Numbered from the stretch's first letter, positions 35,520 to 45,476 are shown. The stretch is 64,000 nt of DNA from Glutamicibacter halophytocola (GCF_001302565.1 NZ_CP012750.1:2728001-2792000), one strand, 5' to 3'. The notes: a model not told the origin generated them from the letters alone. Made by a program: numbers and translations.

Positions 35520-36722
35520 CTAGTCAAACCACGGATCGAGACCATAGAGCGGGAAGATTTCCTTGCGCGTCGCAATAATTGTGCGGTCCACGGGGTCGGC
35601 GGGGTCGTATCCGACTTCCCAGTTTCTCCACCACAACTGCGCGTCGTCACCCATGAGATAAGGCACCGCGCGCCCATAGCGTTCAAGAACGTGCCTGCGG
35701 AATGTCTCAGGCACATACGTGCGCAGCGGAACAGGCTTGCCAGCCACGATGGCGGTCAAATGGGTCCAGGTTCTTGGCACCACCGCAGTGATGTTATATC
35801 CACCGCCGCCGGTCGCCAGCCAGCGCCCCTCGCAGACATCGTCTGCAAGCTGGGCAATATCCAATGCCGCTTGGCGCTGCGCGTCAACCGAAAGCTTCAA
35901 GTTGGTCATGTCATCATCTCGATGGGCGTCACACCCATGCTGGGACACAATGATTTCTGGCTTGAAGGCGTGTATCAGCTGCGGAACGATTGCGTGGAAG
36001 GCCCTCATCCAACCCGAGTCCCCGGTCATTGCAGGCAAAGCCACATTCACGGCGCCGCCTTGGGCCTGCTCGCCACCAATTTCATTGGCGAACCCAGTGC
36101 CCGGGAATAGGGACAACCCAGACTCGTGCAATGAAATTGTCAGCACCCGATCATCATCCCAAAAGATGGATTCTGTGCCGTCTCCGTGGTGGGCATCGAC
36201 ATCGATGTAGGCCACTCGCTGCGCACCCTGATCAAGCATCCTCTGGATCGCGGCTGCCGCGTCGTTGTAAATGCAGAATCCGCTCGCCTTGTTCTTCGAG
36301 GCATGGTGCATGCCTCCGGCGAAATTCACCGCGCGCACCGTGTCCTGGTCCATGATCGCTTGGGCCGCGATAACGGATCCGCCGACGATGCGCGCAGCGG
36401 CGTCGTGCATTCCGGAGAAGACTGGATCGTCTTCGGTGCCTAGCCCGAATTCTTCGGCTATCAGCGACGGGTCGTCGCTAACGCGCCGGACCTGATCAAT
36501 GTAGCCCTGGTCGTGAACCGTGCGGATCACCGCATCGCCGGCAATCTCGGGCGCATGAATCTTAACGTTGTCTGCGTCCAGCACCTGAAGCGCTTCACTG
36601 AGCCGATAGGTCAGTTCGAGCCTGAGCGGGTGCATGGGATGCCAGTCGCTGAATTTGTACTTCAGGTACTGTTCATCCCACATGACCATTGTTGGCCGAG
36701 GGGCCTGTTGCGGATCTAACAC
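35520..36722 (-). CDS. acuC: AcuC-type protein deacetylase
   Basis: 400-residue zinc-dependent deacetylase of the class I HDAC/AcuC group, known in Bacillus to reactivate acetylated acetyl-CoA synthetase. Catalytic features: tandem His in NFAGGMHHASKNKA, zinc ligands in YIDVDAHHGDGTE and in SQHGCDAHRDDDMTNL, and tyrosine in GGGGYNITAVVPRTW. Acs is encoded 23 kb away in this window. The GTG start at 36722 lacks a Shine-Dalgarno but has TAGCCT exactly 6 nt upstream, suggesting a leaderless message. An internal ATG at MVMWDE is an alternative. Confidence 0.93.
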   Translation of the reverse strand: MLDPQQAPRPTMVMWDEQYLKYKFSDWHPMHPLRLELTYRLSEALQVLDADNVKIHAPEIAGDAVIRTVHDQGYIDQVRRVSDDPSLIAEEFGLGTEDDPVFSGMHDAAARIVGGSVIAAQAIMDQDTVRAVNFAGGMHHASKNKASGFCIYNDAAAAIQRMLDQGAQRVAYIDVDAHHGDGTESIFWDDDRVLTISLHESGLSLFPGTGFANEIGGEQAQGGAVNVALPAMTGDSGWMRAFHAIVPQLIHAFKPEIIVSQHGCDAHRDDDMTNLKLSVDAQRQAALDIAQLADDVCEGRWLATGGGGYNITAVVPRTWTHLTAIVAGKPVPLRTYVPETFRRHVLERYGRAVPYLMGDDAQLWWRNWEVGYDPADPVDRTIIATRKEIFPLYGLDPWFD

Positions 36723-36728
36723 TTTTTC

Positions 36729-36734
36729 AGGCTA
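36729..36734 (-). promoter_or_regulatory. Possible -10 of leaderless acuC transcript
   Basis: TAGCCT on the minus strand followed by GAAAAA and then the GTG start, which puts the predicted +1 on the start codon. Confidence 0.35.
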
Positions 36735-36896
36735 CCCGATGGTGATCCAACTCATGAATATATGGCGCTTTGGGCGACCCCGCCATTCTTTTGGCCCGCA
36801 AGGCAAGCGTTTAGCGCAGGAAACGCGTAAATTACTAGAAGGACTTCAACTTCCACTCTCGTTATCCACCTGTCCCGAAGAAACAGCGAGTTACAG

Positions 36897-38330
36897 ATGA
36901 GCACTGCCAGTGATCTGGGCCCTCGGTCCCGGGCAGCTGAACTGCGCGAACAGCATCGCAAAAGATGGCTAATGTTCCGCATGTCGGTTGCCGACTTCAC
37001 CGTGCGCTCCCCCGCACGCTTGACCCTCGGCGTCTTCGTCCTGGCCATCACCGTCTTCACCTCGCTGCTGGCTGCGCCTTTTTCCTCTTCAACTGGAGAG
37101 GCCACACCGCTGCATGATGCGCTGTTTACCGCTGTTTCAGCAGTCTGCGTCACCGGCCTGACGACGGTCTCCACCGCCGTGCATTGGTCTTTCCTGGGCC
37201 AGCTGATCATGCTCATAGCCGCCTTTATGGGCGGCTTGGGCATCCTGACGTTGGCATCAATCATGTCCCTCGCGGTGTCGCGCAAGCTAGGCGTCAGGGC
37301 AAAACTCATGGCTCAAAAATCCATGGACAGCTCCGGCGCCTCGGCCCTAGGCGAGGTCAGCTCGCTGCTGCGCATTGTCATCTTGACCGCCATCAGCCTG
37401 CAGGGATTAATCGCGCTGTTCTTGATTCCGCGTTTCTACATTTTGGGCGAAAGCGTCCTTTCGTCGATTTGGCATGGCATCTTCTATGCGGTTTCAGCCT
37501 TTAACAACGCTGGCTTCACCCCGCACTCCGATGGACTGGTTCCCTACGAGACCGACCTGTGGATCTTGACCCCGCTGATGGGCGGAGTTTTTGCTGGATC
37601 CCTGGGCTTCCCTGTGATCATGGTCCTGCTGGCCCACAAATTCAATGTCAAAAAGTGGAATCTGCATACCAAGCTGACCTTGTTGGTCACCACAATCCTG
37701 CTCTTCGCTGGTGCGTTCCTCTGGCTCATCTTTGAGTGGTCCAACCCTCGGACACTTGGCGACATGTCCGTGAGCGACAAGGTCATACATGCCTTATTTG
37801 CTTCGACCATGACACGTTCGGGCGGATTCAACCTGGTTGATCAGAACGACATCCATCAAGTCACGGTGCTATTGACCGATGCCTTGATGTTTGCCGGTGG
37901 CGGTTCCGCTTCCACGGCAGGTGGCATCAAGGTCACAACCATCGCCGTGATGTTCTTGGCAATTATGGCCGAGGTACGGGGCGATACCGAGGTGAGGGCC
38001 TTTGGCCGCCAGATCCCGCAGGGCACCATGCGCGTGGCAATCTCCGTAGTTGCCATGGGTGGTTCTCTGGTGATGGTGGCAACTGGTGCCCTGGTCACCA
38101 TCGACGAGTCAGTTGGTTTTTCCCGGGCCCTTTTTGAATCGATTTCAGCGTTCGCTACTGTCGGTTTGAGTACCGGTGTTTCCCAAGAAATGCCGCCAGC
38201 AGGAAAATACGTCCTCAGTGTTTTGATGTTTGCCGGACGCATTGGCAGCATCACCCTGGCCAGCGCGCTGACCATGCGCCACCGCAATTCACTATTCAAG
38301 CTTCCGGAAGAAAGGCCGCTCATTGGCTGA
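36897..38330 (+). CDS. TrkH/KtrB family potassium uptake protein
   Basis: 477-residue membrane subunit of a K+ uptake system. Four pore-loop repeats with the filter glycines are seen: SAVCVTGLTT, SAFNNAGFTPHS, TMTRSGGFN and SAFATVGLST. Overall size is closer to KtrB than to E. coli TrkH. GGGSASTAGGIKVTTIAV forms the intramembrane gate loop. Its 3' end overlaps the downstream RCK gene by 8 bp. Together they form a cation-regulated potassium importer of the plasma membrane. Confidence 0.94.
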   Translation: MSTASDLGPRSRAAELREQHRKRWLMFRMSVADFTVRSPARLTLGVFVLAITVFTSLLAAPFSSSTGEATPLHDALFTAVSAVCVTGLTTVSTAVHWSFLGQLIMLIAAFMGGLGILTLASIMSLAVSRKLGVRAKLMAQKSMDSSGASALGEVSSLLRIVILTAISLQGLIALFLIPRFYILGESVLSSIWHGIFYAVSAFNNAGFTPHSDGLVPYETDLWILTPLMGGVFAGSLGFPVIMVLLAHKFNVKKWNLHTKLTLLVTTILLFAGAFLWLIFEWSNPRTLGDMSVSDKVIHALFASTMTRSGGFNLVDQNDIHQVTVLLTDALMFAGGGSASTAGGIKVTTIAVMFLAIMAEVRGDTEVRAFGRQIPQGTMRVAISVVAMGGSLVMVATGALVTIDESVGFSRALFESISAFATVGLSTGVSQEMPPAGKYVLSVLMFAGRIGSITLASALTMRHRNSLFKLPEERPLIG

Positions 38331-38994
38331 CAAGAATATGGACCACAATGCCCCAGTCCTCGTGATTGGCCTGGGCCGTTTTGGTGCGTCCGTTGCCGAG
38401 ACACTGGTCAAGCAGGGCCGAGAAGTCTTGGCGATCGAACGAAGTCCCGAATTGGTTCAGCAGTGGGCCAGCACTTTGACGCACGTGGTGGCCGCCGACG
38501 CCACGAACATTGACGCTTTGCGCCAACTCGGCGCCCAGGAATTCTCTTCTGCCGTCGTTGGCGTTGGCACGTCCATCGAATCCTCCGTGCTGATCACGGT
38601 GAATTTGGTAGACCTCGGCATTGAACACTTGTGGGTCAAGGCAATTACTCCTTCACACGGCAAGATCCTGACCCGTATTGGAGCCAACCACGTAATCTAC
38701 CCGGAGGCTGACGCCGGGGTCCGTGCCGCGCACCTGGTGGGCGGACGGATGCTGGACTTCATCGAATTTGATGATGGCTTTGCCATCGTCAAAATGTATC
38801 CGCCCAAGGAAACCCAGGGCTTCACCCTTGCCCAGTCTCAGGTGCGCTCAAAGTATGGCGTGACCATCGTTGGCGTGAAATCACCAGGTGAGGACTTCAC
38901 TTATGCAGTCCCCGATACCATCGTGACGCGCAGAGACGTGCTGATCGTCTCGGGCCATGTGGATCTTCTTGAACGCTTCGCCGCCCGGCCATAG
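38323..38994 (+). CDS. TrkA/KtrA-type RCK regulatory subunit
   Basis: 223-residue cytosolic gating ring protein: RCK_N (about 8-130) with IGLGRFGASVAETLV dinucleotide/ATP-binding glycines, then RCK_C (about 140-220). Single-RCK length fits KtrA rather than the double TrkA. A TTG start at 38323 overlapping the channel gene is supported by GAAAGG upstream. The internal ATG at 38338 has no ribosome-binding site. It controls the adjacent TrkH/KtrB pore. Confidence 0.92.
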   Translation: MADKNMDHNAPVLVIGLGRFGASVAETLVKQGREVLAIERSPELVQQWASTLTHVVAADATNIDALRQLGAQEFSSAVVGVGTSIESSVLITVNLVDLGIEHLWVKAITPSHGKILTRIGANHVIYPEADAGVRAAHLVGGRMLDFIEFDDGFAIVKMYPPKETQGFTLAQSQVRSKYGVTIVGVKSPGEDFTYAVPDTIVTRRDVLIVSGHVDLLERFAARP

Positions 38995-39011
38995 TTTCTG
39001 CACTGAAAACG

Positions 39012-39052
39012 ATCGTGGTCGGCACCCATCTTTGATGGGTGCCGACCACGAT
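39012..39052. terminator. Convergent terminator between RCK gene and proC
   Basis: Perfect 19-bp stem (39012-39030 / 39034-39052), TTT loop, followed by TTTTT on the plus strand. Confidence 0.93.
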
Positions 39053-39077
39053 TTTTAATTGGTGTTGCTGCTGGCGT

Positions 39078-39920
39078 CTAGCCGAGTTCTTCGCTGAGCT
39101 GTGCTGCGCGGGCCGCTGCGGCCTGCGTACCTGCGGCGATGATCTTCGGAATGCCCTGCTCGTCAAAGGTCTTGATGGCCTGCTCTGTGGTGCCCTTGGG
39201 GCTGGTAACGGCCTTGCGCAGCTCTCCCGGGATGGCCTGCGGGTCAGAAAGCATCTTTCCGGCGCCTGCGACGGTGGCACGCGCCAGGTCGATGGAGAGC
39301 TTTTCGTCCAGTCCCATAGCCACTCCGGCATTGGCCATGGCCTCGGCCAGGTAGAAGGCATAGGCTGGGCCCGAACCGGAGATCGCCGACAAGGCGTTCT
39401 GCTGCGCTTCATCAATGACATGCACGTCGCCGGATCCGGACAGCAGCTCGCTCACCAGTCGGGTCTGCTCATCGCTGACGCTCAGTGCCGGGCTCAAGCC
39501 GACAACGCCGGCACCGACCATCAACGGCGTGTTGGGCATGGAGCGGATGACCGGCTGATTAGCTGGAAGGTGCGCCTGCATGCTTTCCAGCGTGATTGCG
39601 GCGGCGACGGAAACGACAACCTTGTCTGGGGTCAATGCTCCCGAGATCTCTTCGCACAGATCGGTGATGCCCACTGGCTTCACGCCAAGGAAGATGACAT
39701 CCGTTTCGGCGGCGGCCTTGGCATTGGCCTCCGGGTCTTGTTCGCTGACTATGACGTTGATTCCAAGTGCGCGAAGTTCTGCCGCGCGCTGGTCGCTGCG
39801 CACAGTGGCGGTAATCAGCTTGGGGTCGTGGCCCGAAGCGATGATGCCTCGAAGGATGGCACCGTTCATCGAGCCAGCGCCGAGGAAGGACAGGGTCAGG
39901 TTCTTTGTTGCTTCACTCAT
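39078..39920 (-). CDS. proC: Pyrroline-5-carboxylate reductase
   Basis: 280-residue NAD(P)H-dependent last enzyme of proline synthesis. The N-terminal Rossmann motif FLGAGSMNGAILRGI is near residues 10-24. The C-terminal signature is split over SGSGPAYAFYLAEAMANAG (about 156-174) and KAVTSPKGTTEQAIKTF (about 231-247). Gene order proC - isomerase - ppx/gppA matches Rv0500-Rv0498-Rv0496 of M. tuberculosis. The gap to the upstream isomerase is 4 bp. Confidence 0.95.
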   Translation of the reverse strand: MSEATKNLTLSFLGAGSMNGAILRGIIASGHDPKLITATVRSDQRAAELRALGINVIVSEQDPEANAKAAAETDVIFLGVKPVGITDLCEEISGALTPDKVVVSVAAAITLESMQAHLPANQPVIRSMPNTPLMVGAGVVGLSPALSVSDEQTRLVSELLSGSGDVHVIDEAQQNALSAISGSGPAYAFYLAEAMANAGVAMGLDEKLSIDLARATVAGAGKMLSDPQAIPGELRKAVTSPKGTTEQAIKTFDEQGIPKIIAAGTQAAAARAAQLSEELG

Positions 39921-39924
39921 AAGT

Positions 39925-40749
39925 TCATTGTTTCATTGGGTTGCGGTCATTGCTCGCAGATAAGTGCTCGCGGGCAAACTCAAGGGTCTTTCCCAGCCAT
40001 TCTTCTTTTTGGCCAGCATTCTTGGCCTTGCGTGTGGACACTTCCACAGCCAAGGTTCCTTCCCACGCGACATCTCGCAAATATTGCAGGGATTCCGCCA
40101 CCCTCTGGGTGCCAAGGCCAGGGACCAGGTGCTCATCTTTTCCGTTGTCCAGCCCATCGCAAAGGTGTACGTGCGCCAGCCGTTGTCCAAGATCTACCAC
40201 TGCTTGCCGCGAATCCATATTGGCGATGGCGGCGTGGGAGAAGTCCCAGGTGACGTGCTGATAGTGCTGCGGTACGGGGTTCCAATGCGGAAGGTACATT
40301 TTGGCCTCGCGACCGCGTGCCCGCCAGGGATACATATTTTCAACGGCAATTTTCATGCCGGTGGTGTCAATGAGCCGCTGCACTCCCTCGCCGAAATTTT
40401 CGGCATAGGCGCCTTGCCATCTGAATGGCGGATGAGCGACAACTACGCTCGCTCCCACAGCCTGGGCCAGGATCACCGAGCGCTCAATTTTTGCCCATGC
40501 TGAGCCCCACACCTGCTGCGTGAGCAGCAATGTCGGGGCGTGGATGGCCAAGATGGGCAACTGGTACTTGTCCATTAGTTCTTTTAGTGCGCTGGCCGAC
40601 TGGCTAGCGGCATTTCCGGTAACCAATACTTCGATGCCGTCGTATCCGACGTCTTTGGCCATTGCGAAGGCATCATGAACGCTCAGCGGATAAACTGACG
40701 CGCTGGACAAGGTGACTGGCACCTTATAAGAACTCTTCTGGTCTTCCAT
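39925..40749 (-). CDS. Sugar phosphate isomerase/epimerase family protein
   Basis: 274-residue TIM-barrel protein of the xylose isomerase-like/AP endonuclease 2 group. Strand-end motifs with metal-binding potential are ILAIHAPTL, VVVAHPPF, IAVENMYP, TWDFSHAAI and LAHVHLCDG. The substrate is not known. The mycobacterial counterpart (Rv0498) is likewise uncharacterised and sits beside proC and ppx. The family usually handles sugars or polyols, so direct involvement in proline synthesis is not implied. Confidence 0.85.
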   Translation of the reverse strand: MEDQKSSYKVPVTLSSASVYPLSVHDAFAMAKDVGYDGIEVLVTGNAASQSASALKELMDKYQLPILAIHAPTLLLTQQVWGSAWAKIERSVILAQAVGASVVVAHPPFRWQGAYAENFGEGVQRLIDTTGMKIAVENMYPWRARGREAKMYLPHWNPVPQHYQHVTWDFSHAAIANMDSRQAVVDLGQRLAHVHLCDGLDNGKDEHLVPGLGTQRVAESLQYLRDVAWEGTLAVEVSTRKAKNAGQKEEWLGKTLEFAREHLSASNDRNPMKQ

Positions 40750-40808
40750 GCCCTGCCTCCTGTTACCGTGGCCCTCGTGCAGAGGAACACCTGTATCACC
40801 GAGAAAGT

Positions 40809-41828
40809 TTAGTTGCTCGGCTCAGCGAGAAATTGATGTTTTTCATGAGCCAGCGCTACTTCTCCTACACCAACGCTACTACTGAGCGGTGTCGCGGAGT
40901 CAAACATCACGTGATCAAAACGTCGCAACATCAAACCTTCACGAATTGCCCATGGACAGATCCGTACAGATTTCAATTTCAGCGCGCTCATCGCCTCGTG
41001 GGCGACAATTGCACCAGCCAGCAGCTGCGGGGCACGAATCTCGGAGACGCCCGGCAATTCTGCACGTTCGGCCCAGCTCATGGCCGTCAGGCGATTGGTC
41101 CACAGCTTGAGCGCTTCCCGGTTCAAGACTCGCTTGACGTAGGGTCCTTCATCGCTCGGTGCCGCACCGGTGATGCGGGCCAGCGAACGGAACGTCTTGG
41201 ATGTGGCCGTGGCCAAGGTCGGTTTGCCGTATTGGCGAAGTTCTGTCGCCGGGTCGCTGAGCACGTCGCGGACGTAGGTGCGCAATTCCTTCACTTCCTT
41301 GATGGAAGGCAGATCGTTGGGCAGCCACTCACGCGTCAGGCGGCCAGCACCCAGCGGGACCGAATAGGCGGTCTGCGGAAACTCGTCGGTGCCCCATGCC
41401 AGTTCCAGGGAACCGCCACCCATATCGAGGTTGAGGATGGACTCCGAAGACCAGCCGAACCAGCGGCGCACCGAGTAAAAAGTCATGCCGGCTTCTTCTT
41501 CACCGGTTAGTTCCAGCAGGCTCACGCCGGTCTCGGTTTTCACCCGGTCCAAGACGCTGGAGCCATTGGAAGATTCGCGGATCGCCGAGGTGCAGAACGC
41601 CATGAAGTCTTCTACCTGATGGCTGCCGGCGAACTTGACCGCTTCATTGATGAAAGAAATCAGTTCCTGCTGGCCCTCTTCGGTGATGGCACCGTATTCG
41701 TTGAGGTAGCGCACCAAGGACAGCGGACGCTTGTGCGATGCATAGGGAACCGGTCGGGCTCCCGGGTAGGCATCGACGAGCAAAAGGTGAACGGTATTCG
41801 AACCGATATCCAGTACACCTAGTCTCAT
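40809..41828 (-). CDS. Ppx/GppA family phosphatase
   Basis: 339-residue exopolyphosphatase / pppGpp phosphohydrolase family member with the actin-like ATPase fold. Phosphate-1 loop LGVLDIGSNTVHLLLVDA is at residues 3-20, and phosphate-2 NLDMGGGSLELAW at about 152-164. It is short (no C-terminal HD domain), like mycobacterial Ppx1 (Rv0496). Polyphosphate or (p)ppGpp turnover is expected, but which one cannot be told. It lies 32 bp downstream of topA on the same strand. Confidence 0.9.
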   Translation of the reverse strand: MRLGVLDIGSNTVHLLLVDAYPGARPVPYASHKRPLSLVRYLNEYGAITEEGQQELISFINEAVKFAGSHQVEDFMAFCTSAIRESSNGSSVLDRVKTETGVSLLELTGEEEAGMTFYSVRRWFGWSSESILNLDMGGGSLELAWGTDEFPQTAYSVPLGAGRLTREWLPNDLPSIKEVKELRTYVRDVLSDPATELRQYGKPTLATATSKTFRSLARITGAAPSDEGPYVKRVLNREALKLWTNRLTAMSWAERAELPGVSEIRAPQLLAGAIVAHEAMSALKLKSVRICPWAIREGLMLRRFDHVMFDSATPLSSSVGVGEVALAHEKHQFLAEPSN

Positions 41829-41860
41829 GGTGCGCTCCTCGTTTGGCCGTGCAAGGACTG

Positions 41861-44650
41861 TTAGTCAGTCTTTTTTGCGGTGGTCTTCTTGGCTGTGGTC
41901 TTCTTCGCGGGTGCCTTTTTAGCGGTGCTCTTCTTGGCCGGGGCCTTCGTAGCCGTGCGCTTGACCGGACCGCGGGCTCGCTTATCGGCCAACAGTTCGA
42001 TGGCCTTTTCACGAGTCAGTTCTTCCAGCGACGTTCCGCGAGGAACGGTGATGTTGGTGATCCCGTCAGTGATGTACGGACCGAAACGGCCATCCTTGAC
42101 CACGATGTTCTTCTCGCTGGTCGGGTCCACACCGAATTCCGCCAATGGCGGCACGGCGGCACGGCGGCCGCGCTGCTTTGGCTGGGAATAGATCTCCAAG
42201 GCTTCGTCCAAAGTGATGGTGAAGATCTGGTCTTCGCTTTCAATGGATCGCGAATCGCTGCCCTTCTTCAGGTAGGGCCCGAAACGGCCGTTCTGCACGG
42301 TAATCTCTTCACCTTCAGCGTCGGCGCCCAGCACACGTGGCAGGCTCATCAGCTTCAGCGCGTCATCCAAGGTCACCGATTCCACGCTCATCGATTTGAA
42401 CAGCGAGGCGGTACGCGGCTTGATCTTGACAGGCTTCTTCGGCGGCTTTGGCTTGCCGTTCTTGTAGTACTCAACGGGCAGCGCAGCCAAATCCTCGGCC
42501 GTTGGTTCTGGAATGATCTCGGTGACATAGGCGCCGTAGCGTCCATCCTTGGCCACGATCTTGCGACCGGTTTCCGGATCGTTGCCCAAATCCTTTTCAG
42601 CAACCTGGGCGGTGGCAAAGAGCTCTTCAGCTTTCGCTGCGGTCAGCTCATCAGGGGCAAGATCTTCTGGCACGTTGGCGCGCTGCGGTTCGGTGCCCTC
42701 TTCAGCGCCTTCCGGGATGGCGCGTTCCAGGTATGGCCCGAACTTGCCTACGCGCAAGGTGATGTCATCGGTGACTCGAATCGAGTTGATGGCACGGGCA
42801 TCAATATCGCCGAGGTTATCGACCACATGCTTCAAGCCCTCGGTCTCGGACTCTGCGCCCTTGCCGAAATAGAACAGGTTCAGCCAGTCGGTGCGTGCAC
42901 GGTGGCCCTTGGCGATTTCATCCAGGTCGTCTTCCAACCGGGCAGTGAAGTCGTAGTCGACGTACTTGGCGAAGTGCTCTTCAAGCAGGCGAATCACCGA
43001 GAAGGCAATCCAGCTTGGCACCAATGCCCCACCGCGCTTGGTCACGTAACCGCGATCCATGATGGTGGAAATAGTCGGAGCATAGGTCGATGGGCGACCG
43101 ATTTCGCGCTTTTCCAGCTCAGCGACGATCGACGCTTCGGTGTAGCGTGCTGGCGGGGTGGTCTCGTGGCCCAGCGCCAGCAGCTCGTCGCCCGCCAGGT
43201 GCTGTCCCACGGACAGCTGCGGCAGGCGGGCTTCCGCCTCCTGTGCGGCAGCTTCAAGGGCCTGTTCGTCCTTGCCCTCTTCGTAGGCGGCAAGGAAGCC
43301 GCGGAAGGTGATCACGGTACCCGATGCGGAGAACTCGGCAACACGGCTATCGCCCGCAGTGCCCTGCAGCTTGATGGTTGCGGTGAACCCCTTGGCATCG
43401 GCCATCTGCGAAGCCACGGTGCGCTTCCAAATCAGCTCGTAGAGCGCGTATTCATCCTTGGACAGCGACGAGCGCACGTCCTTCGGGCGACGGAACATGT
43501 CACCGGCGGGGCGGATCGCTTCGTGGGCTTCCTGGGCGGCATCGGACTTCGCCTTGTATACGCGTGGCTTGGCAGGCACAGAGTCGGCGCCGTACAGCTC
43601 GGTGGCCTGCTTGCGTGCCGCGGTGGTGGCTTCCTGGGAGAGGAACACCGAGTCGGTACGCATATAGGTGATGTACCCGTTTTCATACAGACGCTGAGCG
43701 ATCTGCATGGTGATCTTGGAGCTCCAGCGCAACTTGCGGGAAGCTTCCTGCTGCAGCGTGGAGGTGGTGAATGGCGCTGCTGGGCGGCGGGTGTAGGGCT
43801 TGTCTTCGACCGAGGTGACGGCAAAGTCGGCATCGGAAAGATTCGCAACCAGCGACTGGGCCGAGTCCTGGTCCAGGTGCGCCAGCTTGTTGCGCGAGGC
43901 CTTGAGCTGTCCGCGGTCGTCGAAGTCGCGGCCCGAGGCAACACGGGCGCCGTCCACGGCGGAGAGCTTGGCTGAGAAGCTTTCGCCGCCGGCGGTGGCG
44001 AACTCGCCCTTGACGTCCCAGTATCCGGCGGGGATGAAGGCCATGCGTTCGCGTTCGCGCTCTACGACCAGGCGGGTAGCCACGGACTGCACACGGCCTG
44101 CGGAAAGGCCACGGGCTACCTTGCGCCACAGCACAGGAGAGATCTCGTACCCGTACAGCCGGTCGAGGACGCGGCGGGTTTCCTGGGCATCAACCAGGTC
44201 GGTGTCCAGCTCGCGCATGTTATCCAGTGCGCGGGCAATGCCTTCCTTGGTGATCTCGGTGAAGGCCAGGCGGCGAACCGGAACCTTGGGCTTGAGCACC
44301 TGCAGCAGGTGCCACGCGATGGCTTCGCCTTCGCGGTCCGCATCGGTTGCGAGGTAGAGTTCGTCGGCCTCTTTGAGCTTGGCCTTCAACTCCGAAACAC
44401 GCTTTTTCTTGTCCGGGTAGACCATGTAGTACGGCTCGAAGTCATTATCCAAGTCGACTGCGAACTTGCCCACCGAGGTCTTTTTAAGCTCGGTTGGAAG
44501 CTCCGATGGCTGTGGAAGATCGCGAATGTGCCCCACCGATGCATCAACGTCGAAGCCCTCGCCCAAATACTTGGCGATTGACTTCACCTTGGCAGGAGAC
44601 TCTACGATTACGAGTTTCTTACCAGTCTTTTCCTTGGCCTTGGGGGGCAC
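41861..44650 (-). CDS. topA: DNA topoisomerase I
   Basis: 929-residue type IA topoisomerase that relaxes negative supercoils. The Toprim domain opens VIVESPAKVKSIAKYLG (Glu17), with acidic triad Asp103, Asp105, Glu107 in TDADREGE. Active-site Tyr329 lies in GYITYMRTDSV. The C-terminus carries actinobacterial TopA repeats (about 600-880), without zinc-finger cysteines. It ends in a lysine/alanine-rich tail of about 40 residues (repeats of PAKK/TAKK), as in mycobacterial TopA, where the basic tail promotes strand passage. Confidence 0.97.
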   Translation of the reverse strand: MPPKAKEKTGKKLVIVESPAKVKSIAKYLGEGFDVDASVGHIRDLPQPSELPTELKKTSVGKFAVDLDNDFEPYYMVYPDKKKRVSELKAKLKEADELYLATDADREGEAIAWHLLQVLKPKVPVRRLAFTEITKEGIARALDNMRELDTDLVDAQETRRVLDRLYGYEISPVLWRKVARGLSAGRVQSVATRLVVERERERMAFIPAGYWDVKGEFATAGGESFSAKLSAVDGARVASGRDFDDRGQLKASRNKLAHLDQDSAQSLVANLSDADFAVTSVEDKPYTRRPAAPFTTSTLQQEASRKLRWSSKITMQIAQRLYENGYITYMRTDSVFLSQEATTAARKQATELYGADSVPAKPRVYKAKSDAAQEAHEAIRPAGDMFRRPKDVRSSLSKDEYALYELIWKRTVASQMADAKGFTATIKLQGTAGDSRVAEFSASGTVITFRGFLAAYEEGKDEQALEAAAQEAEARLPQLSVGQHLAGDELLALGHETTPPARYTEASIVAELEKREIGRPSTYAPTISTIMDRGYVTKRGGALVPSWIAFSVIRLLEEHFAKYVDYDFTARLEDDLDEIAKGHRARTDWLNLFYFGKGAESETEGLKHVVDNLGDIDARAINSIRVTDDITLRVGKFGPYLERAIPEGAEEGTEPQRANVPEDLAPDELTAAKAEELFATAQVAEKDLGNDPETGRKIVAKDGRYGAYVTEIIPEPTAEDLAALPVEYYKNGKPKPPKKPVKIKPRTASLFKSMSVESVTLDDALKLMSLPRVLGADAEGEEITVQNGRFGPYLKKGSDSRSIESEDQIFTITLDEALEIYSQPKQRGRRAAVPPLAEFGVDPTSEKNIVVKDGRFGPYITDGITNITVPRGTSLEELTREKAIELLADKRARGPVKRTATKAPAKKSTAKKAPAKKTTAKKTTAKKTD

Positions 44651-44798
44651 AGCACTCCTTTATACAGTACGGATTCTCAGGACCATTATGTGGTCCATTT
44701 TAAATCCGCCATCACAGCTTCGTTCTTTGTGCCTACTCTATAGCCACATTTCCCGATGATCTTACACCGAAGAATTGCTGTGCTTTGAGCGAGGCAAT

Positions 44799-45476
44799 TT
44801 ATATTGTTGCCTCCACTGATGTCTGATATTCAGGAAGCAACGAGATTAAGTAGAACATACGACGCGAGTCAATACTGCGTTCCTCTGCAGTAGCTTTGGC
44901 CTCGTACTCGTAGACGAGGTCCAACATTCTGCGGTTGAACTCACGCTGCTTTTCTTCTGAAAGGAAGACCAAGCCGCTGGTGAGCATGGGTGGCCGATCC
45001 GGATCGGGGGTGATCCCAGCCTTCGCTTCCGCCTCGCGTCGCTGCACTTCGGCATTCAATCGCGTTCTAAATGCGTTCAATTGCACGTTCAGATATGCGG
45101 TCTTTGCGTTGGTCGAGTCGATCTGGGTATTCAGCTCCAAGCGTTCGCCGGCAGCGCGCCAGCGACGTTCGCGAGCATCACCCTCGCTCGCGGCGCGAAT
45201 CACATACCCATACTTCTCCAGAGCCCGCAGGTGGTAGCTCATGGCGCTGGGCGTCAGCGCGCACAGCGAAGCCAACTCGGTTGCGGTACGGGTCGTCTGG
45301 GAGGCGAAGAGTTCATCCAAGACGATGAGTCGAGCGTCATGGGCCAACGCTCGAATGGCTTGCGGGTCTGTGATGGAGACGAGCTTGGGAATACCGCTCT
45401 CCACCGACGAGGCAACCTCCGCCTGTTCCTCAATTGTGTTGCGTGTCATAGGCAAAAACTTTAGCGCTTGTTTCAC
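44799..45476 (-). CDS. Winged-helix (ArsR-like, HTH_20) transcriptional regulator
   Basis: 225 residues. The DNA-binding domain spans about 30-110, with TRTATELASLCALTPSAMSY and HLRALEKYGYVIRA; a longer C-terminal helical region (about 120-215) is probably for dimerisation or ligand binding. The GTG at 45476 overlaps the methyltransferase stop by 4 bp (GTGA), suggesting coupling. An internal ATG at 45449 is an alternative, but neither has a Shine-Dalgarno. The target is unknown. It is followed by topA on the same strand after 148 bp. Confidence 0.85.
   Translation of the reverse strand: MKQALKFLPMTRNTIEEQAEVASSVESGIPKLVSITDPQAIRALAHDARLIVLDELFASQTTRTATELASLCALTPSAMSYHLRALEKYGYVIRAASEGDARERRWRAAGERLELNTQIDSTNAKTAYLNVQLNAFRTRLNAEVQRREAEAKAGITPDPDRPPMLTSGLVFLSEEKQREFNRRMLDLVYEYEAKATAEERSIDSRRMFYLISLLPEYQTSVEATI

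Noticed and set aside
41880..41990. Repetitive DNA at the topA 3' end considered as a tandem repeat element
   Set aside because: It encodes the lysine/alanine-rich PAKK/TAKK tail typical of actinobacterial topoisomerase I, so it is part of the coding sequence.
41738..43975. Very long plus-strand open frame opposite topA (about 745 codons)
   Set aside because: The minus-strand topA has intact catalytic motifs over the same span. The plus-strand translation shows no known domain and is a by-product of high-GC codon bias.
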